Positions 48,735 to 58,795 are shown, counted from the stretch's first letter. The stretch is DNA of 64,000 nucleotides from Methylococcaceae bacterium (GCA_030627205.1 DAOUSN010000005.1:21859-85858); one strand, 5' to 3'. Notes: generated from the sequence alone by a model not told the origin. Translations and numbers: made by a program.

Positions 48735-49766
48735 ATGAATACGTTAACGATTACTCAGCCAGATGATTGGCATTTACACCTTAGAACAGGGTCAATTTTA
48801 AAAACCGTGGTTGTACATAGCGCGCGTCAATTCAAACGTGCTATTGTAATGCCAAACTTAAACCCCGCTATTAGCTCAATAACCTCTGCGTTAAATTATC
48901 GTAATGAAATCTTACAAGCATTACCTAAAGATTCTACATTTGACCCTTTAATGACGCTTTATTTAACCAACCAAACAACTGTTGATGATGTTAAGCAAGT
49001 AGCTGCTTGTGAATTTACCTATGCGTTTAAACTTTATCCAGCAGGGGCTACAACTAATTCTGATGCTGGGGTTAGTGATTTAATAAAAATCTATCCAATT
49101 TTAGAAGCAATGCAACAACATCATGTCCCTTTATTAATTCATGGTGAAGTTACTGATGAAACCTGTGATATTTTTGATCGTGAACGCATTTTTATTGAAA
49201 AACATTTAATAACGTTAGTTAAGCAGTTTCCTGAATTGAAAATTGTTTTAGAACATCTGACTACAAAAGAAGCGGTACAATTTGTTGAATCTAGCCCTGC
49301 TAATATTGGGGCAACGATTACCCCCCAACATTTACATTTTAATCGTAATGCTATGTTAGTAGGTGGTATTCGACCACATTATTATTGTTTACCCATTATT
49401 AAACGTGAGCATCATCGACTTGCATTGGTAAAAGCTGCAACCAGTGGTAATCCTAAATTTTTTTTAGGCACAGATAGCGCACCACATTTAAGTCATTTAA
49501 AAGAAAATTGTTGTGGTTGTGCAGGTTGTTATTCTGCTTTTGCAGCCATTGAATTCTACACGGAAATTTTTGAAAAGGAACAGGCTTTAGATAAGTTAGA
49601 AGCCTTTGCAAGTTTTCATGGAGCAGATTTTTATGGTTTAGCCAGAAATAAAACCACCATTACCTTAGAGAAATATAATTGGCAAATTCCTAATAGTTAT
49701 GGTGCAGATGACATCACTATTATTCCTTTAAAAGCTAATGAAAGCTTAAGTTGGAAGCTGAAATAA
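48735..49766 (+). CDS. pyrC: Dihydroorotase (class II)
   Basis: 343 residues: DDWHLHLRTG with the two zinc histidines (near 12-16), YAFKLYPAGATTNSDAGV with the carboxylated Lys, LLIHGEVTD and LEHLTTKEAVQFV with further His ligands, and FLGTDSAPH with the catalytic Asp. It cyclises carbamoyl-aspartate in pyrimidine synthesis. Divergent from fmdB; lon follows 69 bases downstream with its own heat-shock promoter. Confidence 0.96.
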   Translation: MNTLTITQPDDWHLHLRTGSILKTVVVHSARQFKRAIVMPNLNPAISSITSALNYRNEILQALPKDSTFDPLMTLYLTNQTTVDDVKQVAACEFTYAFKLYPAGATTNSDAGVSDLIKIYPILEAMQQHHVPLLIHGEVTDETCDIFDRERIFIEKHLITLVKQFPELKIVLEHLTTKEAVQFVESSPANIGATITPQHLHFNRNAMLVGGIRPHYYCLPIIKREHHRLALVKAATSGNPKFFLGTDSAPHLSHLKENCCGCAGCYSAFAAIEFYTEIFEKEQALDKLEAFASFHGADFYGLARNKTTITLEKYNWQIPNSYGADDITIIPLKANESLSWKLK

Positions 49767-49767
49767 A

Positions 49768-49795
49768 CTTGCTATTTTTTTAACTGACCCCATAT
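49768..49795 (+). promoter_or_regulatory. Sigma-32 heat-shock promoter of lon
   Basis: CTTGCT (49768-49773), a 14-base spacer and CCCCATAT (49788-49795). The -10 element is perfect and the -35 has four of six consensus bases. It begins one base after the pyrC stop and lies about 40 bases before lon. Confidence 0.8.
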
Positions 49796-49835
49796 TTTCT
49801 ACAGTTTGAAATTTTAAGTCCCAGATGGAAATAAC

Positions 49836-52238
49836 ATGACTGAAAGTAATAACCCCCCTCTTTTCCCCGTATTACCACTTAGAGATGTTGTGGTTTATCC
49901 GCATATGGTCATCCCTTTGTTTGTTGGTCGAGGGAAATCTATTGACGCACTTGAAGCTGCGATGAAAGATAATAAACAAATTTTATTAGTAACTCAACAA
50001 AAACCTGAAGTTGATGAGCCTGAAACTAAGGATCTATATAAAATTGGAACGTTAGCAAATATTTTGCAACTTTTAAAATTACCTGATGGCACGGTTAAAG
50101 TCTTAGTTGAAGGATTCAGTCGTTGTTATATTGATGATTATCAGCAAACAGAAAGTTTTTTTTCAGCTTCCGTTAGTGATTTTTCAGAACACTTAAATCT
50201 AGATGACAAAGAAATAGAAGGTTTACAGCGTACTGCTCTTAGTGCATTTGATGAATATGTTAAATTAAATAATAAAGTTCCTCCTGAAGTTTTTAAATTA
50301 GTCTCAAACATTAAAGAGCCTGGTCGTCTTGCTGATACGATTGCTGCACATATTAATTTAAAGGTAGAACATAAACAAACTATCTTAGAACTGAGCGATA
50401 TAGTTCAACGACTAGAAACCCTGATGGCCTTAATGGAAAATGAGCTAGATATACTCGAAACTGAGAAAAGAATTCGTGTTCGGGTTAAAAAACAGATGGA
50501 AAAAAATCAACGCGAGTATTATTTGAATGAGCAAGTAAAAGTTATTCATAAAGAATTAGGTGAGCTGGAAGGTATAACTAGCGAAGCAGAAGAGTTAGAA
50601 CAAAAAATCACCAAAGCTGGAATGTCTCAAGATGCTAAAGTTAAAGCGATTGCAGAATTAAATAAGCTTAAATTAATGTCACCGATGTCAGCAGAAGCTA
50701 CGGTTATTCGTAATTATTTAGAGTGGATGCTTAATGTTCCTTGGAAGAAAAAAACTAAAATACGTCATGATTTAAAAATTGCAGAAGCAGTTTTGGAAGC
50801 AGAACACTATGGTTTAGAGAAAGTTAAAGAGCGTATTTTAGAATATTTAGCGGTACAGCAACGAGTTAAAAAACTTAAAGCCCCTATTCTTTGTTTAGTA
50901 GGTCCTCCTGGTGTAGGTAAAACCTCATTAGGTCAGTCTATTGCTCATGCAACTAATCGTAAATATGTACGAATGGCGTTAGGTGGGGTTAGAGATGAGG
51001 CTGAAATTCGAGGTCATAGGCGAACTTATATTGGTTCTATGCCAGGTAAGATTTTACAAAATTTATCTAAAGTAAAAACTCGTAACCCAATGTTTTTATT
51101 AGATGAAATAGATAAAATGGCAGCTGATTTTAGAGGTGATCCAGCATCTGCTTTATTAGAAGTATTAGACCCTGAGCAAAATCATACGTTTGCAGATCAT
51201 TATTTAGAAGTTGATTTTGATTTATCCGATGTTATGTTTGTAGCGACGGCTAATACAATGAATATTCCACCAGCATTATTAGATAGAATGGAAGTAATTC
51301 GCCTTGCAGGTTATACCGAAGATGAAAAAATTAATATTGCTTTACGTTTCTTAATTCCTAAGCAAATTGAAAACAATGGCTTAAAAGCAACTGAAATTGA
51401 AATTTCAACAGCAGCGGTTAGAGATATTATTCGTTATTATTCGCGTGAAGCAGGGGTTAGAAGTCTGGAACGAGAAATATCTAAAATTTGTCGTAAAGTA
51501 GTTAAAAAATTATTATTGTCTAAAGAGGTTAAACATACTTTAATTACCGAAACAAATTTAAATGATTATTTAGGAGTTAGGCGGTTTAATTATGGGGTTG
51601 CGGAGGAAAATGATCGCATTGGTCAAGTGACAGGTTTAGCTTGGACAGAAGTAGGTGGAGAGCTATTAACCATAGAAACAGCGGTAATACCTGGTAAAGG
51701 AAAACAATCATCGACAGGAAAGCTTGGCGAGGTGATGAAGGAGTCTATTCAAGCAGCGGTGACCGTCGTTAGAAGTCGCGCCAGTATACTGGGCATTAGT
51801 GATGATAGTTTTCAAACAAAAGATATTCACATTCATGTTCCCGAAGGTGCTACTCCTAAAGACGGCCCTAGCGCAGGTGTAGGAATGTGTACGGCAATTG
51901 TTTCGGCATTAACTAAAATTCCTGTAAAAGCCAATGTTGCCATGACTGGAGAAATTACCTTACGTGGTGAAATCTTACCGATTGGAGGTTTAAAAGAAAA
52001 GTTATTAGCAGCTCACCGAGGAGGGATTACTAAGGTGTTAATTCCATCTGAAAATGAAAAAGATTTAGTAGATATTCCTGATAATATTAAAGAAAATTTA
52101 GAAATTCATTGTGTATCATGGATAGATGAAGTTTTAGAATTAGCCTTGCAGTATATTCCAACTCCGAATGAAAAATTGCTACCTAAAACGCAATCACTTA
52201 ATTTAGATAAGAATAAGATAACAATTACCGCACATTAA
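49836..52238 (+). CDS. lon: ATP-dependent protease Lon
   Basis: 800 residues of LonA: N-terminal substrate domain (FPVLPLRDVVVYPHMVIPLF), AAA+ module with Walker A GPPGVGKTSLG and Walker B MFLLDEIDKM, and protease domain with the Ser in DGPSAGVGM and Lys 43 residues later (GLKEKLLAA). Degrades misfolded and regulatory proteins. A sigma-32 promoter precedes it. Convergent with dnaK. Confidence 0.98.
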   Translation: MTESNNPPLFPVLPLRDVVVYPHMVIPLFVGRGKSIDALEAAMKDNKQILLVTQQKPEVDEPETKDLYKIGTLANILQLLKLPDGTVKVLVEGFSRCYIDDYQQTESFFSASVSDFSEHLNLDDKEIEGLQRTALSAFDEYVKLNNKVPPEVFKLVSNIKEPGRLADTIAAHINLKVEHKQTILELSDIVQRLETLMALMENELDILETEKRIRVRVKKQMEKNQREYYLNEQVKVIHKELGELEGITSEAEELEQKITKAGMSQDAKVKAIAELNKLKLMSPMSAEATVIRNYLEWMLNVPWKKKTKIRHDLKIAEAVLEAEHYGLEKVKERILEYLAVQQRVKKLKAPILCLVGPPGVGKTSLGQSIAHATNRKYVRMALGGVRDEAEIRGHRRTYIGSMPGKILQNLSKVKTRNPMFLLDEIDKMAADFRGDPASALLEVLDPEQNHTFADHYLEVDFDLSDVMFVATANTMNIPPALLDRMEVIRLAGYTEDEKINIALRFLIPKQIENNGLKATEIEISTAAVRDIIRYYSREAGVRSLEREISKICRKVVKKLLLSKEVKHTLITETNLNDYLGVRRFNYGVAEENDRIGQVTGLAWTEVGGELLTIETAVIPGKGKQSSTGKLGEVMKESIQAAVTVVRSRASILGISDDSFQTKDIHIHVPEGATPKDGPSAGVGMCTAIVSALTKIPVKANVAMTGEITLRGEILPIGGLKEKLLAAHRGGITKVLIPSENEKDLVDIPDNIKENLEIHCVSWIDEVLELALQYIPTPNEKLLPKTQSLNLDKNKITITAH

Positions 52239-52290
52239 TACACAAGGGTTTATCTTATTTTAAGGATTTTATTGGATGGCATAATTTTGA

Positions 52291-52321
52291 TTAAAAAAAA
52301 GGGTTGGACTAATCCAACCCT
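52291..52321 (-). terminator. Intrinsic terminator of dnaK
   Basis: AGGGTTGGA (52300-52308) and TCCAACCCT (52313-52321) make a 9-bp stem with a 4-base loop, followed on the minus strand by T8 (complement of 52293-52300). It lies 18 bases past the dnaK stop and between converging lon and dnaK. Confidence 0.88.
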
Positions 52322-52338
52322 AGTGTTTATTAATATTT

Positions 52339-54258
52339 TTAGTCTTTTTTAACTTCTTCAAACTCAGCATCTAAAGCATCATCATCTGGTGCTTTTGAAG
52401 CTTCTTCACTACTTGCAGGAGCTTCTCCACCAGCGGCAGCTTGTTCAGCATAAACTTTTTCCGCTAACTTACCTGATAATTCAGTTAAAGAGGTTGTCTT
52501 TGCTTCAATATCATCCTTATCATCACCTTTAATGGCTTCTTTTAAGGCTTTTACCGCAGAATCAATCGCCGCTTTTTCATCAGAATCAACTTTATCACCT
52601 AATTCTTCAACTGATTTTTCAGTCGCATTAATCATCCCTTCAGCACTATTACGTGCAGTGACTAATTCTGTGACTTTACGATCTTCATCAGCATGAGCTT
52701 CGGCATCCTTGACCATACGATCAACTTCTTCATCTGATAAACCGCTAGAGGCTTTAATAATGATAGATTGCTCTTTACCTGTGGCTTTATCTTTTGCTGA
52801 TACATTCAAAATACCATTAGCATCAATATCAAAGGCTACTTCAATTTGAGGCGTACCACGACGTGCAGGTGGAATATCAGCTAAATCAAACCGACCTAAT
52901 GATTTATTACCTGAGGCAACTTCACGCTCACCTTGTAATACATGAACGGTTACCGCAGTTTGATTATCGTCTGCAGTTGAAAAGGTTTGTGACGCATTAG
53001 TTGGAATCGTGGTATTTTTTTCTATTAATTTAGTCATCACTCCACCCATTGTTTCAATACCTAAAGATAATGGAGTAACATCTAATAATAATACATCGGT
53101 AACATCGCCACCTAAAACACCCGCTTGAACTGCTGCCCCTAAAGCAACGGCTTCATCTGGGTTTACATCTTTACGAGGCTCTTGCTCAAAAAAACTTTTA
53201 ACTAATTCTTGAACTTTAGGCATCCGTGTTTGACCACCGACTAAAATAACATCATCAATATCAGAGGGAGATAAACCTGCATCTTTCAAAGCTATTTGAC
53301 AAGGGGATTTAGTACGATCAATTAAGTCATCAACTAAAGATTCTAATTTAGCACGGGTTAATTTAACGTTTAAATGTTTAGGGCCTGAGGCATCTGCGGT
53401 GACATAAGGCAAGTTAATATCAGTTTGTTCTGTTGATGATAATTCAATTTTTGCTTTTTCAGCCGCTTCTTTTAAACGTTGTAAAGCTAAAGGGTCATTA
53501 TGTAAATCAATGCCTTGTTCTTTTTTAAATTCATCGGCTAAAAAGTCAATAATACGTAAATCAAAATCTTCTCCACCTAAGAAAGTATCTCCATTAGTCG
53601 CTAATACTTCAAATTGATGTTCACCTTCAATCTCGGCAATTTCAATAATAGAAACATCAAAAGTACCTCCGCCTAAATCATAAACCGCAATCGTAGTATC
53701 ACCTTTAGGCTTGTCCATTCCAAATGCTAATGCGGCTGCAGTTGGCTCATTAATAATACGTTTAACATCTAAGCCTGCAATACGTCCAGCATCTTTAGTA
53801 GCTTGACGTTGTGAGTCATTAAAATAGGCAGGAACAGTGATAACGGCTTCTGTAACTTTTTCACCTAAAAAGGCCTCTGCATCTTTTTTCAATTTCATTA
53901 ATACGCGAGAAGATATTTCAGGGGCTGCCATTTTGTTACCATGACATTCAACCCAAGCATCACCATTTTCAGCTTCGATGATGTTATAAGGCACCATTTT
54001 AATATCTTTTTGTACCACATCATCTTTAAATCTACGCCCAATTAAACGCTTAATTGCAAATAATGTATTTTCAGGGTTAGTAACCGCTTGACGTTTAGCG
54101 GATTGTCCTACTAAAACTTCATCATCTGGTGTAAAAGCGATAATAGATGGTGTTGTTCTTGCACCTTCACTATTTTCAATTACACGTGCTGTTCCGTTTT
54201 CTAAAACGGCGACACATGAATTAGTTGTTCCTAAGTCGATACCTATCATTTTAGCCAT
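52339..54258 (-). CDS. dnaK: Molecular chaperone DnaK (Hsp70)
   Basis: 639 residues from the ATG at 54258 ([20 protein letters not shown]). The ATPase blocks [20 protein letters not shown] and [14 protein letters not shown] are followed by the substrate domain ([18 protein letters not shown]) and the acidic tail ending [10 protein letters not shown]. An upstream TTG at 54270 would add four residues, but GGAG is placed for 54258. Its own sigma-32 promoter sits between grpE and dnaK. dnaJ does not follow: the next gene is convergent lon. Confidence 0.98.
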   Translation of the reverse strand: MAKMIGIDLGTTNSCVAVLENGTARVIENSEGARTTPSIIAFTPDDEVLVGQSAKRQAVTNPENTLFAIKRLIGRRFKDDVVQKDIKMVPYNIIEAENGDAWVECHGNKMAAPEISSRVLMKLKKDAEAFLGEKVTEAVITVPAYFNDSQRQATKDAGRIAGLDVKRIINEPTAAALAFGMDKPKGDTTIAVYDLGGGTFDVSIIEIAEIEGEHQFEVLATNGDTFLGGEDFDLRIIDFLADEFKKEQGIDLHNDPLALQRLKEAAEKAKIELSSTEQTDINLPYVTADASGPKHLNVKLTRAKLESLVDDLIDRTKSPCQIALKDAGLSPSDIDDVILVGGQTRMPKVQELVKSFFEQEPRKDVNPDEAVALGAAVQAGVLGGDVTDVLLLDVTPLSLGIETMGGVMTKLIEKNTTIPTNASQTFSTADDNQTAVTVHVLQGEREVASGNKSLGRFDLADIPPARRGTPQIEVAFDIDANGILNVSAKDKATGKEQSIIIKASSGLSDEEVDRMVKDAEAHADEDRKVTELVTARNSAEGMINATEKSVEELGDKVDSDEKAAIDSAVKALKEAIKGDDKDDIEAKTTSLTELSGKLAEKVYAEQAAAGGEAPASSEEASKAPDDDALDAEFEEVKKD

Positions 54259-54307
54259 TGAATTCTCCAAACTAGTTGTTTATATAAATAATTAAAAGTT
54301 GTTAGCA

Positions 54308-54335
54308 ATATGGGGTTAGCTGTTCTAATTTCAAG
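54308..54335 (-). promoter_or_regulatory. Sigma-32 heat-shock promoter of dnaK
   Basis: On the minus strand a perfect CTTGAA (54330-54335), a 14-base spacer and a perfect CCCCATAT (54308-54315). It begins immediately after the grpE stop, giving a ~43-base leader to dnaK. Confidence 0.9.
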
Positions 54336-54336
54336 T

Positions 54337-54936
54337 TTATAGGTCTTCTGCTTTAGCAACTACTACCATAGCAGGACGAATTAAACGACCATTTAAACTA
54401 TAACCTTTTTGAACTACATTTAAGATTGTATTAGGTTCAGCTTCTACTGATGGTTGCATCACCATTGCTTGATGCAATTCTGGATTAAAGATTTCTCCTA
54501 GTGGATTAATTTTTTCAATATTAAATTTTACAAATGCGGCTTCAAATTGCTTTAATGTCAGTTCAGAACCTTCCCTAAATTTTTGCACTTCTTCACTTTC
54601 ACCAGTAACCGCTTGTACGCCTAACTCTAAGCTATCAATAACTGATATTAATTCTTTAGAAAACCCCTCTAAGGCAAATTTATGAGCATTTTCTAAATCC
54701 TTTTGGGTTCTGCGTTTTAAATTTTCCATTTCTGCTTGAATACGCAACGCTTTATCTGAGCTTTCAGTGGCTTTTTTTTCAGATTCGGCTAATTGTTTTT
54801 GTAATTCTTTTACGCTAATTTCCTCTATTTGTTCTTCTTCAACTGGTTTTGTTTGTTCTTCTTCAGCTGGTTTTGTTTGTTCTTCTTCAATGTTAATTTC
54901 TTTTTGAGAATCGGGGGTTTCTTGCTCATTACTCAT
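54337..54936 (-). CDS. grpE: Nucleotide exchange factor GrpE
   Basis: 199 residues: long coiled coil (about 45-95, RIQAEMENLKRRTQKDLENA), head domain with SLELGVQAV, INPLGEIFNPELHQAMVMQP and GYSLNGRLIRPAMVVV. It releases ADP from DnaK. The first ~45 residues are an acidic Glu/Gln tail containing an 8-residue tandem repeat (EEEQTKPx). It has a weaker heat-shock promoter upstream (55011-55038). Confidence 0.96.
   Translation of the reverse strand: MSNEQETPDSQKEINIEEEQTKPAEEEQTKPVEEEQIEEISVKELQKQLAESEKKATESSDKALRIQAEMENLKRRTQKDLENAHKFALEGFSKELISVIDSLELGVQAVTGESEEVQKFREGSELTLKQFEAAFVKFNIEKINPLGEIFNPELHQAMVMQPSVEAEPNTILNVVQKGYSLNGRLIRPAMVVVAKAEDL
54831..54889 (-). repeat. 24-bp tandem repeat in the grpE N-terminus
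   Basis: Two 24-base copies (54831-54854 and 54855-54878, one mismatch) plus a partial third (54879-54889) encode the repeated EEEQTKP octapeptide. The unit is a multiple of three, so copy number can change without breaking grpE. Confidence 0.85.
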
Positions 54937-55010
54937 GATTTAAAGCTCCAAAATATAAGGGTATTTAAAGGTTAAACGCGGGATGCGTTAATAGAATATT
55001 TGAAGATTAA

Positions 55011-55038
55011 GATGAGGGTTTATAATTTAGAATTCAAG
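55011..55038 (-). promoter_or_regulatory. Candidate sigma-32 promoter of grpE
   Basis: On the minus strand CTTGAA (55033-55038), a 14-base spacer and CCCTCATC (55011-55018), an imperfect -10. It is weaker than those of dnaK, lon and htpG but has the same geometry and lies about 75 bases upstream of grpE. Confidence 0.55.
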
Positions 55039-55188
55039 GCTATGACTAATAATTTTGCGGTAACATCAACATAGTAAATAAATTTTGAGTAGACCTAACA
55101 ACCCCTAGCAGATTAACAATTGCATTATTTAAAATTAACTTCATACTAATGAAATTTTTAGTCTTTACCTGGAAACTTATCTTTTTGG

Positions 55189-58100
55189 CTATATTTCATT
55201 ATTCCCCGCCATCCCATCAATAAAGGTATCAATAAAAGCAATTATTTTGTCCGTCACTCGCTTAATGATCTTTTTTCTTTCAAGTAACTTAGGCTTATTA
55301 TTAAGAATCGCTACAATATCATCCCTGAGCGGTTTTCTTGTCGTATAAAGATAATTCCCGATAATTTCTTGCAACTTTTCAGGGTTCAGGTTTTCTTGTT
55401 CACAAAGCACTTCAAAAGCTTTTTGTTTTTCTTCACCCCAAAAGGTTTCAAATATTTCTTCAATATTTTCTACCTCTTTAAGCTCAATAACATTTTCATT
55501 AATGAATTTTTCAATCAGGAATTTTTTACTTCTCAGCTTGGCATCCCCGGTTAATAAATCAATAATCGCTTTTTTATTTTTTTCCCGATCTTCTTGTTTT
55601 TGATCTTTAAAGTTACCTAGCAACCTTAAAATATAAGCCACATTTACATCATCACGGTGAATAAGTTCTAGCTCAAAATCCACATCATCAAGAATAGAAA
55701 CTTTTTCTTTAGCAGGGTTACTTTTAACTTTATCGTATAAGTCTAAATATTTACTTTTGTAGTCCTCAAAATTTTGCTGTGTCATCTCTAAATCAGCAAA
55801 TTTAAAATCTGCAAAACTGGATAAAACATTGTTTAACCGCATTAATTCCCTGAAGGCTTTTATAAAACCAAGCTCTTGCTCTTCAGTGCTTAGTTCATCC
55901 ACACTTTTAAGCGTTGGAGCTAACTTTAACAATTCAGCAAAGCCCTGATTAAATTTATCAATATAGTTTTCATAAGGCTCTACTAAAATGGTTTCTTTGG
56001 CCTCTTTATTAGAAAATAAAGTAATCGCATCATCGGTATTTTTTTTTAGGTTACGGAAACAAATAATATTCCCTTGTGATTTTTTCTCGTCTAATATTCT
56101 GTTAGTTCTTGAAAAAGCCTGAATCAAACCGTGATATTTTAAATTTTTATCGACATATAAAGTGTTAAGCGGTGGACTATCAAAGCCCGTTAAAAACATA
56201 TTCACCACTAGCAAAATATCAATTTTTTTCTCTTTAACTTTTTTAGCTATATCTTGATAGTAATTGTAAAAACTGTGGCTATCTCTGGTTGAATAACGGG
56301 TATTGAATAGCTTATTATAATCAGCAATATAGCTATCTAGCTTATCTATACTATGTGAACTTAAAGCATCCCCTTTTTTTATTTCCAGTTCCACATCAGG
56401 AATAAACCCGTTAGCATCCTTATCATTTTCATTGGCTACAAAGCTAAAAATCGTGGCAACACTTAAATTATGTTTTCCTGCCTGTTTTTTAGCCTGAAAT
56501 AAATCGTAATATTGGGTTACGGTATCAATAGAACTCACACAAAATAGTGCTGTAAAGGCTCTACTATGGGTTTTGCGATTATGATTAGCAATAATATAAT
56601 CGGTGATTTTCTCAAGCCTTACAGGGCTTTCTAATAACTCTTTAGTATCAATATCTTCGACTTCAATATCTATTTCATTTTGACTGTCTTCTTTTTGCTT
56701 ATACCTACCCACATACTCAATAGAAAACTTTAAAACATTTTCATCTTTAATCGCATCGGTAATTACATATTTATGCAAACAATCATGAAATAGGTCTTTG
56801 GTCGTTTTTAAGCCTAGGGTATTTTCTGCAAAAATCGGTGTCCCCGTAAAACCAAACATTTGATGATTTTCAAAAAAGTTTTTTATACGGTTATGCGTTT
56901 CTCCAAATTGTGAGCGATGGCATTCATCAAAAATAAACACGATTTTTTTATGTTTAAGTTTTTCCATTTTACTTAAATACTTGGGGTTTTTAATCGCTGT
57001 ATTTAGTTTTTGAATGGTGGTAACAATCAGCTTGGTATTATCAGAAAATTGTTTGACTAAGGCGATAGTATTATCTGTACCATCCACTGAACCATCCGAA
57101 AAACCGTTAAATTCTTTGGTGGTTTGATAATCAAGATCTTTTCTATCCACCACAAAAACCACCTTATGTACTTGGGGTAGTTTGGTTAAAATCTGACTGA
57201 CTTTAAAGGAGGTTAGCGTTTTTCCTGAACCTGTTGTATGCCAAATATAACCATTTTTATCAGTATCTTTTACGCGGTTTATAATAGCTTCCGTTGCATA
57301 ATATTGATACGGTCTAAGTGCCATTAAAATTTTTTGAGTTGCGTTCAAAACGATGTATTTTGTAATCATCTTGGCAATGTGGCATTTTTCTAAAAAATCA
57401 TCGGCAAATTCTTCTAACCCTGTGATATTTTTATTGTGTTCATCCGCCCAGAAAAAAGTTTGTTTAAAGGACTGGTAGCGGTTATTGGTATAATACTTGG
57501 TATTGACCCCATTACTGATAATAAATAACTGAATATAATTGAAGAGAGCTGAACCTGCGAAATAAGAATGTTTTTGATAACGGTTGATTTGATTAAAGGC
57601 TTCTTTGAGTTCTAGCCCTCTTCTTTTCAGTTCAATTTGTACCAATGGCAAACCGTTTATAAGCAGAGTAACATCGTAGCGGTTTTTATAGCTTCCTTCC
57701 ATGGTCACTTGTTGGGTGACTTGAAATTGATTTTTACACCAGTGATCTTGGTTGATAAATTCAAGATAGACCGAATCACCGTTTTCTTTTTCAAGGTGCA
57801 TTTTATCTCTGAGAATTTTCGCCCTTTCAAATACATTGCCTTTGTTCAAGTGGTTTAGGACTTTAGAAAATTCGCCATCGGTTAAGGTTAAGCGATTATG
57901 TTTTTCTAGTTGAATTTTTAAATTAGCCAGTAGATCTTTTTCGTCTTTGATTTTTACCAAGTTGTGACCGAGTGAAACCAGTTGTTTAACCAGATTATCT
58001 TCTAAGGCTTGTTCTGATTGACTAACTTGTTTTGCATAATTTTTTTGCTGCATTTGTTTTTGTTGTTGTTTTTTAAACAAGTTTTTATTATAAAATTCAA

Positions 58101-58401
58101 TGCCTATATGGTTAATATGTTTGATTAAATCAGCATTATTAAGAGGGGAAAATAAAGAAATATCAAAGCCGTAAATAAGCTCTAAATCCTCTATGGCATC
58201 CATGACCTGAGATAATAAATTTTTAGCAGGTTTTTCGATGGTTTTAATACTTAAATCAATATCAGAGCCATTTTTATAATTACCTTTGGCGCGTGAGCCA
58301 TATAAAACCACGCTTTCAATCGCATCAAATTGAGCTAAAGCGGTTTGAATTTTTAACACAGTGTCAGGGTTTAAGCCTGATTGTTCAGAAAGATTCATCA
58401 C
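55189..58401 (-). CDS. hsdR: MntA-type nucleotidyltransferase fused to type I restriction endonuclease subunit HsdR
   Basis: One uninterrupted 1070-residue frame. Residues 1-105 are a complete minimal nucleotidyltransferase: G35-S36-x10-D47-x-D49 with third acid D80. After a Lys/Gln-rich linker (about 109-126), HsdR begins with SEQALEDNLVKQLVSLGHNL. Then come the PD-(D/E)XK nuclease (D243, E257, K259), Walker A TTGSGKT (389-395), DECH (492-495), FTGTP (518-522) and the C-terminal HsdM-binding part. The start is GTG 58401 or ATG 58398, inside the last codons of the HEPN gene (17-base overlap). An internal ATG at 58053 lacks a ribosome site, so the fusion looks genuine. It resembles type IC HsdR. 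It is separated from hsdMS by a plus-strand insertion. Confidence 0.92.
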   Translation of the reverse strand: MMNLSEQSGLNPDTVLKIQTALAQFDAIESVVLYGSRAKGNYKNGSDIDLSIKTIEKPAKNLLSQVMDAIEDLELIYGFDISLFSPLNNADLIKHINHIGIEFYNKNLFKKQQQKQMQQKNYAKQVSQSEQALEDNLVKQLVSLGHNLVKIKDEKDLLANLKIQLEKHNRLTLTDGEFSKVLNHLNKGNVFERAKILRDKMHLEKENGDSVYLEFINQDHWCKNQFQVTQQVTMEGSYKNRYDVTLLINGLPLVQIELKRRGLELKEAFNQINRYQKHSYFAGSALFNYIQLFIISNGVNTKYYTNNRYQSFKQTFFWADEHNKNITGLEEFADDFLEKCHIAKMITKYIVLNATQKILMALRPYQYYATEAIINRVKDTDKNGYIWHTTGSGKTLTSFKVSQILTKLPQVHKVVFVVDRKDLDYQTTKEFNGFSDGSVDGTDNTIALVKQFSDNTKLIVTTIQKLNTAIKNPKYLSKMEKLKHKKIVFIFDECHRSQFGETHNRIKNFFENHQMFGFTGTPIFAENTLGLKTTKDLFHDCLHKYVITDAIKDENVLKFSIEYVGRYKQKEDSQNEIDIEVEDIDTKELLESPVRLEKITDYIIANHNRKTHSRAFTALFCVSSIDTVTQYYDLFQAKKQAGKHNLSVATIFSFVANENDKDANGFIPDVELEIKKGDALSSHSIDKLDSYIADYNKLFNTRYSTRDSHSFYNYYQDIAKKVKEKKIDILLVVNMFLTGFDSPPLNTLYVDKNLKYHGLIQAFSRTNRILDEKKSQGNIICFRNLKKNTDDAITLFSNKEAKETILVEPYENYIDKFNQGFAELLKLAPTLKSVDELSTEEQELGFIKAFRELMRLNNVLSSFADFKFADLEMTQQNFEDYKSKYLDLYDKVKSNPAKEKVSILDDVDFELELIHRDDVNVAYILRLLGNFKDQKQEDREKNKKAIIDLLTGDAKLRSKKFLIEKFINENVIELKEVENIEEIFETFWGEEKQKAFEVLCEQENLNPEKLQEIIGNYLYTTRKPLRDDIVAILNNKPKLLERKKIIKRVTDKIIAFIDTFIDGMAGNNEI

Positions 58402-58795
58402 GATGTTTTTTTAAGGTTTCAATAAGTGCTGCAAATTCTGAATAATAATCATCAATAATATGATTAATGATTTTTTGGGTTGTTTCTTCATGGTAGGTAT
58501 GAGAGCTTAAATTACGGTCTTTAATCATTTCCATCCATAGTTCAGACTCGGTAATTAAACCCACCTTAAATGCCTCTCTGGTCACATCTTTTGAACCATA
58601 TAAATTTATAACGCCCCGATATTCTAAAAAGTCTTTTTGGGTTTTCCAAGCTAATTCATGATTGTATTCAAAAGATTGAATTAAGCCTTGTTCTTCCAGT
58701 TCATTTAAACTATCTCTAGCCATAAACTTAGTTAATTGAGCAAAGGCTTTTAAAAAGTTATTAAAGCGTTGTATCCAGCGAATATCTTGCGTCAT
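58385..58795 (-). CDS. HepT-like HEPN protein (HI0074 nucleotidyltransferase-binding family)
   Basis: 136 residues, all helical: an N-terminal RWIQRFNNFLKAFAQLTKFM helix, a long SFEYNHELAWKTQKDFLEYRG helix and the catalytic motif R94-NLSS-H99-T-Y101. That is exactly the Rx4HxY signature of HepT RNase toxins, in which the tyrosine is modified by the partner MntA. Its partner domain is the N-terminus of the overlapping HsdR fusion. By analogy it would be an RNase toxin held inactive by nucleotidylation; that function here is inferred. Confidence 0.88.
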   Translation of the reverse strand: MTQDIRWIQRFNNFLKAFAQLTKFMARDSLNELEEQGLIQSFEYNHELAWKTQKDFLEYRGVINLYGSKDVTREAFKVGLITESELWMEMIKDRNLSSHTYHEETTQKIINHIIDDYYSEFAALIETLKKHRDESF

